DNA from: CAZOOR01 sp964581505
Lineage (GTDB): Bacteria; Bacteroidota; Ignavibacteria; Kapaibacteriales; UBA2268
Direction of reading: 5' to 3'
Assembly: GCA_964581505.1 (NCBI GenBank)
Contig: CAZOOR010000107.1
Coordinates: 1-5,026, forward strand
DNA: 5,026 nt
Shown here: piece after piece, positions 1-5,026 of the stretch
Position numbering within the stretch: the stretch's first letter is position 1
Layout: each line of letters opens with the position of its first letter
Position numbers and translations under genes: made by a program
The notes under the pieces: generated by a model
Told to the model about the DNA's origin: nothing
What the model saw: the letters and a program-made list of their open reading frames with translations, nothing else
Databases searched by the model: none

Positions 1-3
1 TAA

Positions 4-246
4 TTGGTTCCTAATCCTATTAATAATATTGCTAATTTGTCATTGACATTGCAGAATAATGCTTTCGTTGAAATTTCCATTTACAATGCAACAGGGGCTA
101 AGGTACATACAATTGACGGTAAATTAATGTCCGCCGGTATGCACTCGTTTACTATTGATTCCAAAGAGCTTGATAATGGTGCCTATTTTGCTTATATCAG
201 AATTGACAATCGAGCATTTACGGTCAAATTTATTGTGAATAAATAA
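4..246 (+). CDS. C-terminal fragment of a T9SS-exported protein (type A-like sorting domain)
   Basis: This is the end of a protein that would be exported across the outer membrane by the type IX secretion system and released or anchored after removal of its C-terminal signal. The visible 80 residues match a Por-secretion-tail-like domain. They begin with PNP, followed by alternating hydrophobic strands, an IYNATGAKV segment (the usual 'iyd..Gk.v' strand), a G-M-H turn, LDNGAYFAYI (the usual 'l..G.Y...i') and a terminal KFIVNK, where a Lys-rich end is typical. The catalytic or binding part of the protein is not in the window. The codon just before TTG at 4 is an in-frame TAA (1-3), so the sorting domain is cut off from anything upstream in this frame. 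TTG at 4 is only the first possible start, not a credible one. The gene may be broken by a nonsense mutation or frameshift, or the first bases may be a sequence-edge artefact. The domain call is fairly secure; the gene boundaries are not. Confidence 0.6.
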   Translation: MVPNPINNIANLSLTLQNNAFVEISIYNATGAKVHTIDGKLMSAGMHSFTIDSKELDNGAYFAYIRIDNRAFTVKFIVNK

Positions 247-261
247 CTTAATTATTTTATT

Positions 262-297
262 ATCCCGGACTTTTTATTAAGTCCGGGATTTTAATAT
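262..297 (+). terminator. Intrinsic terminator after the T9SS-domain gene
   Basis: A perfect 11-bp stem (262-272 pairs with 279-289, core CCCGGACTT/AAGTCCGGG) with a 6-nt TTTATT loop lies 16 bases after the TAA at 244-246 and is followed by a T-rich tail. It separates the first gene from the dipeptidase gene, so the two are probably transcribed independently. Confidence 0.9.
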
Positions 298-330
298 TTT
301 TTCTGAAATTTTTATTAAAAGAGATTGAGT

Positions 331-1974
331 ATGAAATTATTTTATAATCTTCTTACATTTTTATTCGTATTATTTTTATTAACCTTCGAGTCGCAATCCT
401 GCACAAATATATTAGTTTCAAAAGGAGCATCTATTGATGGTTCGGTAATGATTTCCTATAATGCTGATGCAGGCGGTTTTATGGAGCCGATTTATTTCAG
501 TCCACGGGGCAAATGGGAAAAAGGCGATAGCGTTGAAGTATATGATTGGGATACAGGTAAATATTTACGCAAGATACCGCAAGTTTCCGAAACCTATCAG
601 GTGATTGGTCTTATCAACGAGTATCAGGTGGCACTTGGCGAAACCACTTATGGTGGACGCGAAGAACTTCACGACACTTTGGGTGGTGTAGATTATGGTT
701 CGCTTATGCAATTGGCGTTACAAAGAGCAAAGACCGCTCGTCAGGCAATTAAGATTATGACTGATTTAGTTGCTGAATACGGCTATTACAGCGAGGGTGA
801 GTCTTTTTCTATTGCTGATAAAAACGAAATTTGGATTATGGATATGATAGGCAAAGGTCCTGGAAACAAGGGCGCAGTTTGGGTTGCTCTTAGAGTGCCT
901 GACGGATATATGACTGTTCATGCAAATAAATCGAGAATCCGTGAATTTCCTCTGAATGACCCCGAGAATTGTCTATATGCTTCTGATGTTGTTTCTTTTG
1001 CAAAGGAAAAAGGATTTTGGAAAGAATCAGACGGTGCGTTTAGTTTCTCTGATGCTTACGATCCGGCTTCTCCCGGCGCATTGATGTATTGCGAAGATAG
1101 GGTTTGGAGTGTGTTCAACAGAGCGGCACCATCGCTTCATCTTTCTACTGATTATTTCAGAGCATACAAAGGGGAGAAACCATATCCTCTGTTCATCAAG
1201 CCTGATAAAAAAGTTTCCGTAAAGGATATGATTGCTTTTATGCGAGACCATTTCGAAGGTACTGACTTTGATATGACAAAAGGTCTTGCCGCCGGTCCTT
1301 TCGGTTGTCCTTACAGATGGAAAAATCTTGTCTGGAAAGCACCGGACGATACAGTGCATAAATACGGTTGGGAGCGTCCTATTTCCACACAACAGACTGC
1401 ATTTGCATTTGTTTCGCAGTTGCGTTCATCACTGCCCGACCCGATTGGCGGTATCCACTGGTATGGTGTAGATGATAATTATTCTAATGTTTATATGCCT
1501 ATTTATAATTGTATCAAAGAGCCACCATACAATTTCAGAGTTGGTAGTATTAAAGATTTTACATTAGAATCCTCTTTCTGGGTTTTCAATCTTGTTGCCA
1601 ATTTGGCTTATACTAAATACAGTTACGTTATTAAAGATATTCAAAAAGTTCAATCGGAGCTTGAAAATAAATATTTTGAATTGCAACCGGCAATAGAAAA
1701 AACAGCTATGTTGCTGTACAAAAAAGACCCTAAACTCGCTATTGATTTTCTGAGCAACTATTCGCTGAATACTGCATCGGAGCTACATAAACGCTGGTAT
1801 AAACTTTGGACTGAACTCGTTATCAAATATAACGACGGATATATAAATGACGTCAATGTAGAGAACGGCAGACATCCGAAAGGTGTGGGCTATGGTGAGT
1901 TTTACAAGAAAGTGATTAAGGAGCGTCCGGGTTACTATGATGTGAAATGGCGTAATAAAAAAGATAAAAAGTAA
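331..1974 (+). CDS. Secreted C69-family dipeptidase (N-terminal nucleophile hydrolase)
   Basis: Probable exported dipeptidase of peptidase family C69 (PepD-like, clan PB), 547 residues, a normal length for the Bacteroidota members. Family members hydrolyse dipeptides using an N-terminal Cys freed by processing. ATG at 331 is chosen over TTG at 325 because a purine-rich AAAAGAGA (317-324) sits at good spacing. Residues 1-23 form a signal peptide: Lys2, a long Leu/Phe core, then ESQS. Cys24 follows in SCTNILVSKGASIDGS, matching the family's 'CT.ilv...as.DGS' start. Cleavage after Ser23 would expose Cys24 as the nucleophile. There is no Leu at -3, so a lipoprotein is less likely. Further family-like blocks are ALGETT (101-106), GESFSIAD (156-163), EIWIMD (166-171), the GAVWVALRVPDGY block (181-193) and HANKSRI (197-203). 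The C-terminal third contains Trp/Tyr-rich segments. Terminators on both sides make it a single-gene unit. A likely role is peptide scavenging in the periplasm or outside the cell; the substrate is not deducible here. Confidence 0.9.
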   Translation: MKLFYNLLTFLFVLFLLTFESQSCTNILVSKGASIDGSVMISYNADAGGFMEPIYFSPRGKWEKGDSVEVYDWDTGKYLRKIPQVSETYQVIGLINEYQVALGETTYGGREELHDTLGGVDYGSLMQLALQRAKTARQAIKIMTDLVAEYGYYSEGESFSIADKNEIWIMDMIGKGPGNKGAVWVALRVPDGYMTVHANKSRIREFPLNDPENCLYASDVVSFAKEKGFWKESDGAFSFSDAYDPASPGALMYCEDRVWSVFNRAAPSLHLSTDYFRAYKGEKPYPLFIKPDKKVSVKDMIAFMRDHFEGTDFDMTKGLAAGPFGCPYRWKNLVWKAPDDTVHKYGWERPISTQQTAFAFVSQLRSSLPDPIGGIHWYGVDDNYSNVYMPIYNCIKEPPYNFRVGSIKDFTLESSFWVFNLVANLAYTKYSYVIKDIQKVQSELENKYFELQPAIEKTAMLLYKKDPKLAIDFLSNYSLNTASELHKRWYKLWTELVIKYNDGYINDVNVENGRHPKGVGYGEFYKKVIKERPGYYDVKWRNKKDKK

Positions 1975-1997
1975 TCTTTTTTATTCAAATGATTTTT

Positions 1998-2028
1998 AGG
2001 TTGTTGCTTTTGCGACAACCTTTTTTTT
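1998..2028 (+). terminator. Intrinsic terminator of the dipeptidase gene
   Basis: A 10-bp stem (1998-2007 with 2012-2021, AGGTTGT/ACAACCT plus one T-G wobble) with a TTTT loop is followed by a run of eight T (2021-2028). It starts 23 bases after the stop codon at 1972-1974. Read on the minus strand the hairpin is followed by A rather than T, so it would not efficiently stop transcripts coming from the minus-strand genes to its right. Confidence 0.9.
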
Positions 2029-2047
2029 ATGTAGGATATATATACAA

Positions 2048-2224
2048 ACCGCACCCTGAAGTATGCGGTAAATATATTTTGCTGTTTGCTCCTCGTCCTG
2101 TGTGAGAGAGCAGGGGGGAGGGTTGCGGCTGTTTAAGTCCCCTCTAAAAAGAGGGGATTTAGGGGTGTGTCGGCTGTTTATAATTCCTGCAACCGCGAAG
2201 CAGAGACGAAATCCAAGCAGGAAT
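2048..2224. repeat. Composite GC-rich palindromic repeat, copy 1 (non-coding)
   Basis: This stretch between the dipeptidase terminator and the minus-strand array holds no credible gene. It is a chain of small palindromes much richer in G+C than its surroundings: ACCGCA/TGCGGT (2048-2053 with 2064-2069), a G-rich block (2110-2134) ending GGTTGCGGCTGTTT, a long hairpin (2135-2160), then TGTCGGCTGTTT (2168-2179), and an 8-bp inverted pair ATTCCTGC/GCAGGAAT (2183-2190 with 2217-2224). Two of these blocks recur in the same order and orientation at 4930-4954 (23 of 25 bases identical) and 5010-5021 (12 of 12). Such blocks resemble dispersed intergenic repeats known from many bacterial genomes and often mis-annotated as small genes. 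The outer boundaries are approximate. Confidence 0.75.
2135..2160. repeat. Hairpin inside composite repeat copy 1
   Basis: An 11-bp stem with one G-T wobble (2135-2145 with 2150-2160, core TCCCCTCT/AGAGGGGA) and an AAAA loop. No T-tract follows on either strand, so it is better read as a repeat-element palindrome than a terminator. The corresponding slot of the second composite repeat carries a different hairpin (4979-4995). Confidence 0.7.
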
Positions 2225-2238
2225 CTCATTAGTTAAAT

Positions 2239-2335
2239 AATAAGGTGTTCTACAAAGCGTGAGCGGTTGGGTAATTCCCAATCCCTTATGTCCGTTTATC
2301 ACTTGTTGCCCAATGACTTATATATGTTGTTAGGC
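2239..2335 (-). other. Degenerate attC-like recombination site downstream of the nuclease-like gene
   Basis: Directly after the stop codon of the 281-aa gene (minus strand) lies GCCTAAC (2335-2329), which fits the inverse core consensus RYYYAAC. It is followed by a long imperfect palindrome. Pairable segments, read on the plus strand, are AATAAG (2239-2244; five of its six bases pair, into 2317-2321), CAA with TTG (2253-2255 with 2306-2308), AAGcGTGA with TCACTT (2255-2262 with 2299-2304), CGG with CCG (2264-2266 with 2292-2294) and TTGGG with CCCAA (2267-2271 with 2277-2281). No good GTTRRRY core is present at the far end near 2230, and the R box does not match the start of its own cassette exactly (GTTAGGC against GTTGGAC). 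It may be the eroded last site of the array, next to the composite repeat. Weak when taken alone. Confidence 0.4.
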
Positions 2336-2342
2336 AATGTTT

Positions 2343-3188
2343 TTATTTTTCATATTTTATAAATCGAAAACCCTGATTTTCAATTGTTTCCTTTTCAGAG
2401 TCGTCAGGACAAACTACTAAAAAATCGCCTTGTAAAAATTCCTTATAAGTATTTAATTGTCTAAATAGTTCTCCTAATGTTGTTATTTGCGTTTTTACTT
2501 CAATAAATACATTGTGGCTCAATAATTCATCTGAATAAGTATAGCGTTTTTCTGTTTGTGACCATTCAATTTTTCCTGTTACTTTTTCTTCTTTAAAGTC
2601 TATTCCAGTTACAGTTAACTTATTGTATATAAAATTAACTTTTATATCTACAAATCCGATAATATTCTTAGCGGATTTGTAACCAGTATTTCGGTTATGA
2701 CTTTGATTTGTTACTGCATATTCCCAAATTCTTTTCGTAATTCTTGGTTTATTTCTTTTTGGTAAATCATTTCCTAATCCTTTAAATTTTTCTAAATAAA
2801 TTATTTTCTGTTCCGATTTTTCTATTTTTTCTTTTTGTTCTTCATATTCTTTTTCTTGTCTTTCAACTCTATCTTTTTTCCAACTACTATCTGGATCTTC
2901 TTCTAAATCCTTTTTATCATCTTTTAATGATTTAGATAGTCTATCAAATTCAGATTTTAATTTTTTCAACGATTCTTTTTCATCTGATAAGTCCTTTGAT
3001 GTAATTTTTTCGACTTTTTCAATTAAATCGTTTTTTGCTTTATCACTCCAATTTTCAAGACTGTATAATTTGAATAAAATGGATTCCATATTATTATCAG
3101 TCCATTTGATAATATCATCGTGTTCGGGCTTTTTTAAATCATCGTCAAAAAAGCCTAATCGTTGTTGTAATGTTTTTGCTTTTGCCAT
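2343..3188 (-). CDS. PD-(D/E)XK nuclease-like protein with central coiled coil, cassette-borne
   Basis: 281 residues, complete, ATG at 3188-3186. Three parts are visible. Residues 1-50 are a short N-terminal region. Residues about 50-135 are extremely rich in Lys and Glu with heptad-like spacing, predicted coiled coil. Residues about 150-281 form a compact alpha/beta domain with the signature of the PD-(D/E)XK nuclease fold: a possible helix Glu156 (RIWEYAV), Asp181 at the end of GFVD, the E-x-K strand FIEVK (Glu230, Lys232), then RQLNTY, a QxxxY motif (Gln244, Tyr248), and closing strands DFLVVCPDD and FRFIKYEK. Lys-containing E-x-K with QxxxY is typical of restriction-like and RecB/Cas4-type nucleases. 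I recognise the fold, not a named family, and no partner or DNA target can be inferred. The upstream leader is only about 20 A-rich bases after the cassette site and has no evident promoter. The gene is visibly more AT-rich than the dipeptidase gene, consistent with acquisition. A role in anti-phage or mobile-element defence is speculation. Confidence 0.75.
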   Translation of the reverse strand: MAKAKTLQQRLGFFDDDLKKPEHDDIIKWTDNNMESILFKLYSLENWSDKAKNDLIEKVEKITSKDLSDEKESLKKLKSEFDRLSKSLKDDKKDLEEDPDSSWKKDRVERQEKEYEEQKEKIEKSEQKIIYLEKFKGLGNDLPKRNKPRITKRIWEYAVTNQSHNRNTGYKSAKNIIGFVDIKVNFIYNKLTVTGIDFKEEKVTGKIEWSQTEKRYTYSDELLSHNVFIEVKTQITTLGELFRQLNTYKEFLQGDFLVVCPDDSEKETIENQGFRFIKYEK

Positions 3189-3207
3189 TCTGTCTTTTTT
3201 TTAGTTT

Positions 3208-3337
3208 GTCCAACGTTTTGGCTATGCCCAGTAAGGGATTTCGTAGCACATCCGTTTCAATTTATTTCTAATTTTATTACTTGCATTTACTTTCAATTTA
3301 CCTCTAAAACCCTTATTGGGTATAGCTTTTGTTGGCA
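3208..3337 (-). other. attC-like cassette recombination site (best preserved)
   Basis: A 130-bp imperfect palindrome between the two minus-strand genes. On the minus strand it starts with inverse core TGCCAAC (3337-3331) and ends with core GTTGGAC (3214-3208), which fits GTTRRRY. The inner arms, read on the plus strand, are GCTATGCCCAGTAAGGG (3221-3237) and CCCTTATTGGGTATAGC (3310-3326). They pair at 15 of 17 positions, and the other two become G-T wobbles on the plus strand but A-C mismatches on the minus strand. The plus strand is the bottom strand of the cassettes, the one recombined by integron integrases. Short unpaired spacers (6 and 4 nt) separate the core and arm pairs, as in the unpaired central spacer of known attC sites, and a 72-nt variable terminal region (3238-3309) lies between the arms. 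The length is within the known attC range. It would belong to the 453-aa cassette. Confidence 0.7.
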
Positions 3338-3341
3338 ATAG

Positions 3342-4703
3342 TTATTTTTTCTTTATTTTCCATAACATATAAGACGGATTCATTTTTACATCTTTTATGT
3401 AATCATTGTATGATTTATAACCTTTTGCAATAGTGTGAATCATAGCTAAAAGACTAAAACCATTTGTTATTGATGAAGCTAAAAGACTACCTGTTAATAT
3501 TGTCGCATTTACTCCAATTTGTTTCTTAATATGACTGAATTTTAAATCAATCTTAGAGAGTTGTACGTCATTTAATTCGTGAATTATGTTTTCTCTTTTT
3601 AAGTTTATTTCCTTAGGGTCTGTTAAACACCTTATTTCACGGAAATTGCGTTCTAATTCTACTCTAAAATTGGTAAAAACATTTTCTTCATACTTCCGTA
3701 TTTCCATTAATTTATTTGGGTCGATATTATTTATAAATGGGAGGTCTAAATTGATTAACTCATTAGCTGTGAAAGTTTTAATATTCTCCTTTTGTTCAAA
3801 TACTTGATTTAAAAGAGAGCTCGTAAAGTTATTATTACACAAGAAAGTAGACTCAATAGAACTTGCAATCATGTTTTCAAGATATATTTTGTCAAAAACT
3901 CTTTTAGCAGATTGGTTTATAGATTGTGTAACCCAAGCATTAAAATGTTCAATGTCAGGTGGTGTTTCTGGTAAATGCTGTCGAAATTGAGCAACACCTG
4001 TTTCTTCATTAAAATCTGTTATTTCTGTCTGAAATAAGAAGAAGATTTCTCCATTTCTAATATCTAAATCTTTGTATCTAATGTTAATTGCTCTTGTTGG
4101 TTTTAACTCTCCATCAATTATTGCCCAACCTCCATTTTCCATTTTTGTTAATGGTGATACAATCGTTCTTTCTTTGAAAAAGTCAAGAATTGGTTTCGGA
4201 AGAATTCCATTATCATAGTCTTTCGGAAGTCTAAACGGAATTTTTTTAGATGTCTCGAAAAATATATTGTAGGGAAGTATTTTTACATAGTCATTTACAA
4301 TAAAGGGAGTGATTTTTTTTAAAAACCTCAGAACAGAGATGAGTTTATCTCTGTCCAAGCTTGGAGGATTAAACCCTAAGTAACTTGACATTACTTCCGT
4401 TTGCTCTCCTGACCTTTCTGTTAGTTTAAATAATGGGTCACTAATAATAAATTGCTGAATGTAAAGAGCAGTTTGGGATAGAAATGAAAGTGAAATATCA
4501 TCTATGGTAGCAAATACTTTTAGAGATGATTTATTCTTTGATATTTCGTTTTTTAATTCCTCAAAATTATTCAGACAATGATTTCTGTATTTTTCTAATT
4601 CCAGATAGATTTTGTCGTCTGAATAATCCTTAAATCCAGAATCAAATTCTCTTTCATTAAAGAAATAGCTGTCTGCTAAAAAATTATATGTTATGCTACC
4701 CAT
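3342..4703 (-). CDS. Protein of unknown function with C-terminal hydrophobic segment, cassette-borne
   Basis: 453 residues, complete, starting at ATG 4703-4701 and ending at TAA 3344-3342, five bases from the adjoining attC-like site. I do not recognise the family. The sequence has no signal peptide. The first two thirds look soluble and mixed alpha/beta, rich in Phe, Asn, Ile and Lys, including a NGGWAIIDGELKPTRAINIRY stretch and EIFFLFQTEITDF, which read like beta strands. Residues about 340-395 are charged and probably helical. Residues about 396-427 contain the only strongly hydrophobic stretch (NATILTGSLLASSITNGFSLLAMI), which could be a membrane helix or a helical hairpin, followed by a basic tail ending PSYMLWKIKKK. 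No catalytic motif is evident to me. The leader is about 17 bases after the upstream cassette site, with no clear Shine-Dalgarno or promoter. The AT-rich composition differs from the dipeptidase gene. The context suggests accessory cargo. The function is open; the reality of the gene is secure from length and intact frame. Confidence 0.8.
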   Translation of the reverse strand: MGSITYNFLADSYFFNEREFDSGFKDYSDDKIYLELEKYRNHCLNNFEELKNEISKNKSSLKVFATIDDISLSFLSQTALYIQQFIISDPLFKLTERSGEQTEVMSSYLGFNPPSLDRDKLISVLRFLKKITPFIVNDYVKILPYNIFFETSKKIPFRLPKDYDNGILPKPILDFFKERTIVSPLTKMENGGWAIIDGELKPTRAINIRYKDLDIRNGEIFFLFQTEITDFNEETGVAQFRQHLPETPPDIEHFNAWVTQSINQSAKRVFDKIYLENMIASSIESTFLCNNNFTSSLLNQVFEQKENIKTFTANELINLDLPFINNIDPNKLMEIRKYEENVFTNFRVELERNFREIRCLTDPKEINLKRENIIHELNDVQLSKIDLKFSHIKKQIGVNATILTGSLLASSITNGFSLLAMIHTIAKGYKSYNDYIKDVKMNPSYMLWKIKKK

Positions 4704-4720
4704 TTAGTTATTCTAATTAT

Positions 4721-4841
4721 TGCCAACACTTGTATAAACGCAATATAATAAATCATATTGAATTTTACGCATATAATTTACATATATCAGTTTATCCGAC
4801 TAATTCAACAAATATGATATTTCAATATAATTGCGTTGAAC
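4721..4841 (-). other. attC-like site upstream of the 453-aa gene
   Basis: A 121-bp imperfect palindrome. On the minus strand it begins with GTTCAAC (4841-4835), fitting inverse core RYYYAAC, and ends at GTTGGCA (4727-4721), which departs from GTTRRRY at its last two positions but matches the next cassette's inverse core exactly. Stem segments on the plus strand include AACGCAAT with ATTGCGTT (4737-4744 with 4830-4837), CATATT with AATATG (4754-4759 with 4811-4816) and GAATT with AATTC (4760-4764 with 4802-4806). One oddity is that the stem pairs the GTT of the inverse core with an AAC about 12 bases inside the assigned core, so the geometry is asymmetric. The site is less regular than the one at 3208-3337. 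It would belong to a preceding cassette whose coding region is not in the window. Confidence 0.55.
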
Positions 4842-4890
4842 AAACACAAATGAAGTTATTCAATGATTTATTAATATCTGTTGGGTTTTG

Positions 4891-5026
4891 CATCGCTCAC
4901 CTGTTCGCTCCCTCGCCCTTTGGGAGCGTGCAGGGGAGAGGGTTGCGGTTGTTTTGTCTTTATAGACCCCACACCAAACCTCCCCAAAGGGGAGGCTTTA
5001 AACTAGCGATGTCGGCTGTTTCCCTG
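4891..5026. repeat. Composite GC-rich palindromic repeat, copy 2 (runs off the window)
   Basis: This GC-rich stretch at the right edge has no credible gene. It contains a CGCTCCC/GGGAGCG hairpin (4906-4912 with 4922-4928), a G-rich block (4930-4954) ending GGTTGCGGTTGTTT, a CCTCCCC/GGGGAGG hairpin with AAA loop (4979-4995) and TGTCGGCTGTTT (5010-5021). CATCGCT (4891-4897) and AGCGATG (5005-5011) are inverted copies enclosing most of it. The G-rich block and the TGTCGGCTGTTT block recur in the same order and orientation in the first composite repeat about 2.8 kb to the left, while the hairpin between them differs. This suggests a modular repeat with interchangeable inserts. Confidence 0.7.

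Larger units (their letters stand above)
2239..4841 (-). mobile_element. Integron-like gene-cassette array, two genes, no integrase in view (CALIN-like)
   Basis: Two genes on the same strand alternate with three long imperfect palindromes in the order site (4841-4721), gene (4703-3342), site (3337-3208), gene (3188-2343), site (2335-2239). Leaders between site and start codon are only about 17-20 bases, as usual for integron cassettes, which normally lack their own promoter. The cassette carrying the 453-aa gene is the best defined: on the minus strand it would run from TTGGCA (4726-4721) to the G paired with position 3214, about 1.5 kb. The inverse core of its own attC (TGCCAAC, 3337-3331) is the exact reverse complement of GTTGGCA, the core formed when that cassette closes on itself. 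The inverted match extends to 13 of 14 bases (3331-3344 against 4714-4727). No intI or attI is visible. The alternative is an unrelated element with terminal inverted repeats, but no transposase or target duplication is seen. Confidence 0.6.

Noticed and set aside
1027..1392. 121-codon minus-strand open frame inside the dipeptidase gene
   Set aside because: It lies entirely within a well-supported gene on the other strand, and its translation is low-complexity with many Arg, Cys and Ser residues and no domain.
1286..1471. 61-codon plus-strand open frame inside the dipeptidase gene
   Set aside because: Out-of-frame shadow of the C69 gene with no independent signals.
2135..2160. Terminator for the minus-strand genes
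   Set aside because: A stable hairpin, but no T-tract follows on either strand; it belongs to the repeat.
1996..2229. 77-codon minus-strand open frame across the composite repeat
   Set aside because: It runs through the dipeptidase terminator and the palindromic repeat, its translation is what GC-rich palindromes give, and no ribosome binding site or family is visible.
2232..2238. GTTAAAT as an integron core site (GTTRRRY) on the plus strand
   Set aside because: It fits the loose consensus but has the wrong orientation for the array and no paired inverse core at the right distance; matches this loose are expected by chance.
3586..3807. 73-codon plus-strand open frame opposite the 453-aa gene
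   Set aside because: Antisense shadow of a long intact gene; Ser/Phe/Leu-rich translation with no start signals.
2343..4703. Toxin-antitoxin or two-gene defence operon
   Set aside because: The genes are separated by a 130-bp palindrome rather than a tight overlap, and neither matches a known toxin or antitoxin. Independent cassettes fit better than a co-evolved pair.
3331..4727. Transposon-like element with terminal inverted repeats around the 453-aa gene
   Set aside because: The ends match as inverted repeats at 13 of 14 bases, but there is no transposase, no target-site duplication, and one end lies inside a larger palindrome. Cassette boundaries explain this better.
2048..5026. CRISPR array
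   Set aside because: The repeats occur only twice and are about 2.8 kb apart with genes between; there is no regular repeat-spacer pattern and no cas gene.

Overview
The window looks like chromosomal DNA of an AT-rich member of the Bacteroidota / Ignavibacteriota-type (FCB) bacteria. The evidence is a type IX secretion (T9SS) type A-like sorting domain ending at 246, a secreted C69-family dipeptidase of the type common in that group, weak ribosome binding sites, and copies of dispersed GC-rich palindromic repeats that stand out from the AT-rich background. The species cannot be named from this sequence.

Layout. Positions 1-246 hold the last 80 codons of a cell-surface or secreted protein, essentially only its sorting domain, with an in-frame stop (TAA) at the first three bases. 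A strong intrinsic terminator follows (262-297). Positions 331-1974 encode a complete exported dipeptidase of peptidase family C69, whose Cys24 is the probable N-terminal nucleophile. It has its own terminator (1998-2028). From about 2048 to 2224 there is a non-coding composite repeat. Positions 2239-4841 hold two genes on the minus strand separated and bounded by long imperfect palindromes: a 281-residue PD-(D/E)XK-like nuclease candidate (2343-3188) and a 453-residue protein of unknown function (3342-4703). A second composite repeat starts at about 4891 and runs to the window edge.

The main result is that 2239-4841 has the architecture of an integron gene-cassette array without a visible integrase (a CALIN-like cluster). 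Both genes point the same way and have very short leaders. Each is followed by a palindrome of about 100-130 bp bounded by attC-like simple sites. The middle site (3208-3337) is the best: 17-nt arms matching at 15 positions, a GTTRRRY site at one end, and at the other end a TGCCAAC inverse core that is the exact reverse complement of the core re-formed when the 453-aa cassette is closed into a circle. The outer two sites are weaker.

How the parts relate: the first two genes are ordinary envelope or secreted functions, each with its own terminator. The two minus-strand genes look like acquired accessory cargo, plausibly defence-related because one is nuclease-like, but this is inference. The direct-repeat pair flanking the array could allow its loss or exchange by homologous recombination.
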